This document shows positions 61,313-64,000 of a stretch of 64,000 nucleotides of DNA, piece after piece. Each line of letters starts with the position of its first letter. Within the stretch, counting starts at the first letter, position 1. The position numbers and the translations under genes are program-made. This stretch comes from Epiperipatus broadwayi. Taxonomy: Eukaryota > Onychophora > Udeonychophora > Euonychophora > Peripatidae. The DNA is taken from contig JAQFVV010006238.1 of NCBI GenBank assembly GCA_028023455.1, positions 7,698,572 through 7,762,571 on the forward strand. Reading direction: 5' to 3'. Below the pieces are notes generated by a model. The model saw only the letters and a list, made by a program, of their open reading frames with translations. It did no database searches and was not told where the DNA came from.

Positions 61313-61689
61313 AAAGGAACTTTATCCAGACTAGAAGAGCAGATTACATTACTGCTTCTTTCTCCTCATCTTCTTATTGTTATTATGTTTTAAAAAGGAA
61401 CTTTATTCAGATTAGAATAGCGAGTTATATTAATACTTTTTGTATACCTGTGTTTACATTGATGTTCCTGAGCATTATGTATATTGTGTCTATCTAAGTT
61501 CTTTACATGTCTTTATAGATATAAACTGGGTGAGCAACAGATTGCCTGTTATAGGTTATAATACTAAATTTATATGGCTTCTGTTAGTTGTTTTAATTCC
61601 ATTGGTTTTTATTTACATTTAGATAATTAAAACATATGTAAATGAGACATTTATTTTATATAGCGTGATGTTTATGAATTGTAATTTAG
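61313..61689. other. Non-coding DNA with short direct repeat
   Basis: AAAAGGAACTTTATCCAGAC with AGAAGAGC at 61311 recurs as AAAAGGAACTTTATTCAGAT with AGAATAGC at about 61395. No other features seen. Confidence 0.5.
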
Positions 61690-62178
61690 CTTGAAAAGCT
61701 GATCTTTAGTTTATTATAATTAAGACATGAAAGTTTGTTGGTCTTTAGATATTGGTTTTGTAAGCTGGCATAAGTTTCTACTGGCAACATTGTATATGTT
61801 TTATTATCATATATCAATTCTTGGATTTTGTGATGTCCACTTTCTTGCATTTTCTTTTCAGGTATATTAAGTGATTTGAAAAGTGACAGAATTCCCCTGA
61901 TTAGAGATTTGAACATTGTTTTATGAGTGACCAAGTGGTCATGAAAATATCTGGGTGCACTATTTTATTGTCTCTCCTTCTTAATTGTGCTAATTTGTTA
62001 TGAAATGTTGATGTATGTCACCTTTTTATCAAAAACGAAAGTGCATCATGCCCAGAAAAATGCATAGAGCACAAAAGTTGCTGCACAGACTGCAAAATTC
62101 ACTGATAATATCCTGCAGGGAGATGTTTGGTTGTGTGTATATATTGATTATTTCATGCTAAATATTGTTTAATGGTGA

Positions 62179-62229
62179 ACAGTTATAAACCAGATGTTGA
62201 GTTTCTTCTGCTTGGTGGCATAGTGTGCA
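62179..62229 (-). other. CCHC finger of R2-type LINE
   Basis: CTLCHQAEETQHLVYNC gives C-x2-C-x7-H-x4-C, the spacing found just ahead of the restriction-like endonuclease core in R2-clade elements. All four metal ligands are kept in an otherwise broken frame. Confidence 0.75.
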
Positions 62230-62830
62230 GAAGGGTTCTATTTTTGTATACAAGTGTCTTTATCTTATAAAGTATCATGTTGGTAATGCATATAGACTTA
62301 ATCTAAGGAGTAAATCAATAAATCTGGACTCTATGGTCCATTTCTTAAATTTTGTAAGCAAATGTCAATTTATTCTGAGCATCTGGGTGGAAATATCTGG
62401 TGTATGTACTGGGCATACCAGTGCATAGATCTGCCAATATGAATATTTTTTGTTGTTTGCAGTGATATTTGAATATGTATGCTTCTAAACTGGTTGATAA
62501 CTGATGATAGATAGTAATGTGAAGAGGGAGGTTTGTCTATAGGTATTATTTGGATTAGACATTGAAGTTCTGGAAAATGTTTTAGGATGGCTATTATAAG
62601 GTCTGTGGTCTTTGTATATATATATATATAATAAAAATAATAAATTTAATGAGTAACAAATTATTATAAACAATCCTTAAATCCACAGAAGTACTTTAAT
62701 GACAATTAAGGCAGATTTAAGAAATTAATCGAAAGTATTTTCTGCGGATTTAAGGATTGTTTATAATAGTTTGTTACCGTTAAAATTATTATTTTTATTA
62801 TAATTACAATTTTGTTTTAATTTACTACAT

Positions 62831-62867
<37 letters not shown>

Positions 62868-62868
62868 A
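62831..62868. repeat. (TA)n(TG)n microsatellite
   Basis: TA repeats followed by about eleven TG repeats inside the R2-type LINE remnant, so it arose or expanded after that LINE inserted. Confidence 0.95.
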
Positions 62869-64000
62869 TGTGTTGTGTAGCCCCAAACCATTGTGTATTG
62901 TTGGAAAGTTAAAGTATTTTGCAGATATTGACACTATCTTTCTATTCCATAGAAATTTATTGCAATATAAATAAATTTTTGATGTGAAAGCTTTGGAGTT
63001 GGTTGAACAATTATACTTTAGCATATATTGAGAGATGTGCTTTTGATAGAGAAGTAGTGATCCATTCTGTTTTTAACTTGTTTTGCATTTTATTACATTT
63101 GTCCTCACATAGAAAGAAAACCCAAGAAATGCTGATGGTTCCCTTGGAATGTTTATTTACATGGATTACTTCTGTAAAGTGACCAGGAGGCAGTCTTACT
63201 GTGGTTAAATTTGAGATGGTATGTTGATTCATAGTCTTGAAGCATTTTCTATAGCATTGGTATCTGCTTTTTAGAAGGAAGGAAGACTGTAATGCCATCC
63301 ATATATGAAATGCAGGTTATATGTTGTGATGTGCCTGATATCTGGATGCCTTTAATATTTTTTTGGATTTTAAGCATGGATGGTATCAAAAATGAATAGT
63401 AGTGAGCTGAGAAGTGAACTTTGGGATATAGATTGGGTGGAGGTAAATAATAGAGAACTTTTATTGTTGAGTGTGATATGGATTTCACAGCTTAGTAATA
63501 GGTTAGTGAGAAGATACAGATAAGTGCATGGGATTGTGGCATCAGAAAACATGTTGATTAATGTATTAAATCAACTGAGTAGAAAATCACTTCTATGACA
63601 AGTTGAACTGCAACTGGTGCATACTTTTTAAGTTCTGAACTGAGTTCAAGACTGTTTTGAAGTTCATCATAGCTTGTGCAGTAGATGATTGCTTTCTTGC
63701 AAACTATTTGATATTAGTGGTAGAATGTTTTTCTCTATGATATCATTGAGCACTTTTTCAATTATTTTAATAGTAAGCGGTCCCATTGAGATGCAATAAG
63801 GATTTGAGAGAGTTGATATGGAGGCTTGTCTTTTATTAAAGGGGACTATTGCATTTGAGTAAAATCCCTGGGTGTGATGTTGCTTTTGTGATGTGATTTG
63901 TAAGGTCACTCAAGTATTGTGAAGTGAACTGGCTAAGATGTGCACGGACAAATTTTGGGATGACTTATGTTCTTTAGTGGCATGTATTATATATTGTGGT

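Larger units (their letters stand above)
61690..63960 (-). pseudogene. R2-type LINE, decayed RT and zinc-finger end
   Basis: Read leftward from the right edge of the window: GFYSNAIVPFNKR (63850, fingers), a region with RT-like spacing, SYMDGITVFLPSKKQ with YMDG at 63294-63305 (YMDD is usual in the R2/R4/NeSL group), KMLQDYESTYHLKFNHSK (about 63220, frame shifted), FLWNRKIVSISAKYFNFPTI and HNGLGLHN (about 62960-62880, thumb), then a TG microsatellite, and SLYALPTWY..TKIEPF leading to the finger CTLCHQAEETQHLVYNC (62179-62229), exactly C-x2-C-x7-H-x4-C as in R2-type restriction-like endonuclease domains. Many stops and shifts. The N-terminal part lies beyond the window. Confidence 0.75.

Overview
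The window reads as AT-rich, CpG-poor animal DNA with no recognisable host gene. I found no rRNA, no intact tRNA gene, no convincing host exon chain and no CRISPR array. What can be recognised is a dense, layered graveyard of transposable elements of several classes, together with microsatellites (TA, TG, AAT/ATT, degenerate TCTA). The mix of GTF2IRD2/ZBED-type hAT transposons, RTE, Jockey/CR1-like and R2-type LINEs, a Penelope-like element with a GIY-YIG domain, and many palindromic fold-back repeats would fit a large invertebrate genome such as a mollusc, perhaps a cephalopod. That placement is inference from repeat style, not from a marker gene. The window is either intergenic or inside a very long intron.

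Layout. At 1.3-6.6 kb a palindromic element was split by a hAT transposon (1369-5517, TIRs and a near-perfect 8-bp target duplication). The hAT was itself invaded by an LTR-like element at 3842. The distal part of that copy (about 4430-5370) looks corrupted into homopolymers, probably by sequencing or assembly. From 7 to 17 kb there are palindromic MITE-like repeats, a diverged tandem repeat, and the first copies of two fold-back families called A and B here. From 17 to 24 kb there are three RTE LINE fragments, two with (GAT)n tails. A compact tRNA-derived SINE with a perfect 13-bp target duplication lies at 25.6 kb, followed by a second hAT (25974-29518) with a broken transposase and a probable intron. 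From 30 to 38 kb there are more A and B copies, including a palindrome of roughly 290-bp arms at 34.2 kb. From 39.0 to 43.7 kb two Penelope-like fragments lie head to head as an inverted repeat, the left one carrying two insertions, followed by a CpG-rich tandem repeat at 43.8-44.06 kb.

From 44 to 50.8 kb the sequence is mostly plain AT-rich DNA. From 51 to 61 kb a Jockey/CR1-like LINE is interrupted inside its reverse transcriptase by an 8-kb head-to-tail array: three copies of a 2.2-kb LTR-like segment separated by two 0.7-kb internal segments, with a conserved TATA box and a primer-binding-site-like sequence. The copies differ conspicuously by CpG-to-TpG/CpA changes. The right end (61.7-64 kb, minus strand) holds a decayed R2-type LINE with a YMDG box and a C-x2-C-x7-H-x4-C finger.

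None of the coding regions is intact, so there is no operating pathway to describe. The main value of the window is its insertion history: nested boundaries, target duplications and inverted pairs allow relative dating of several events.
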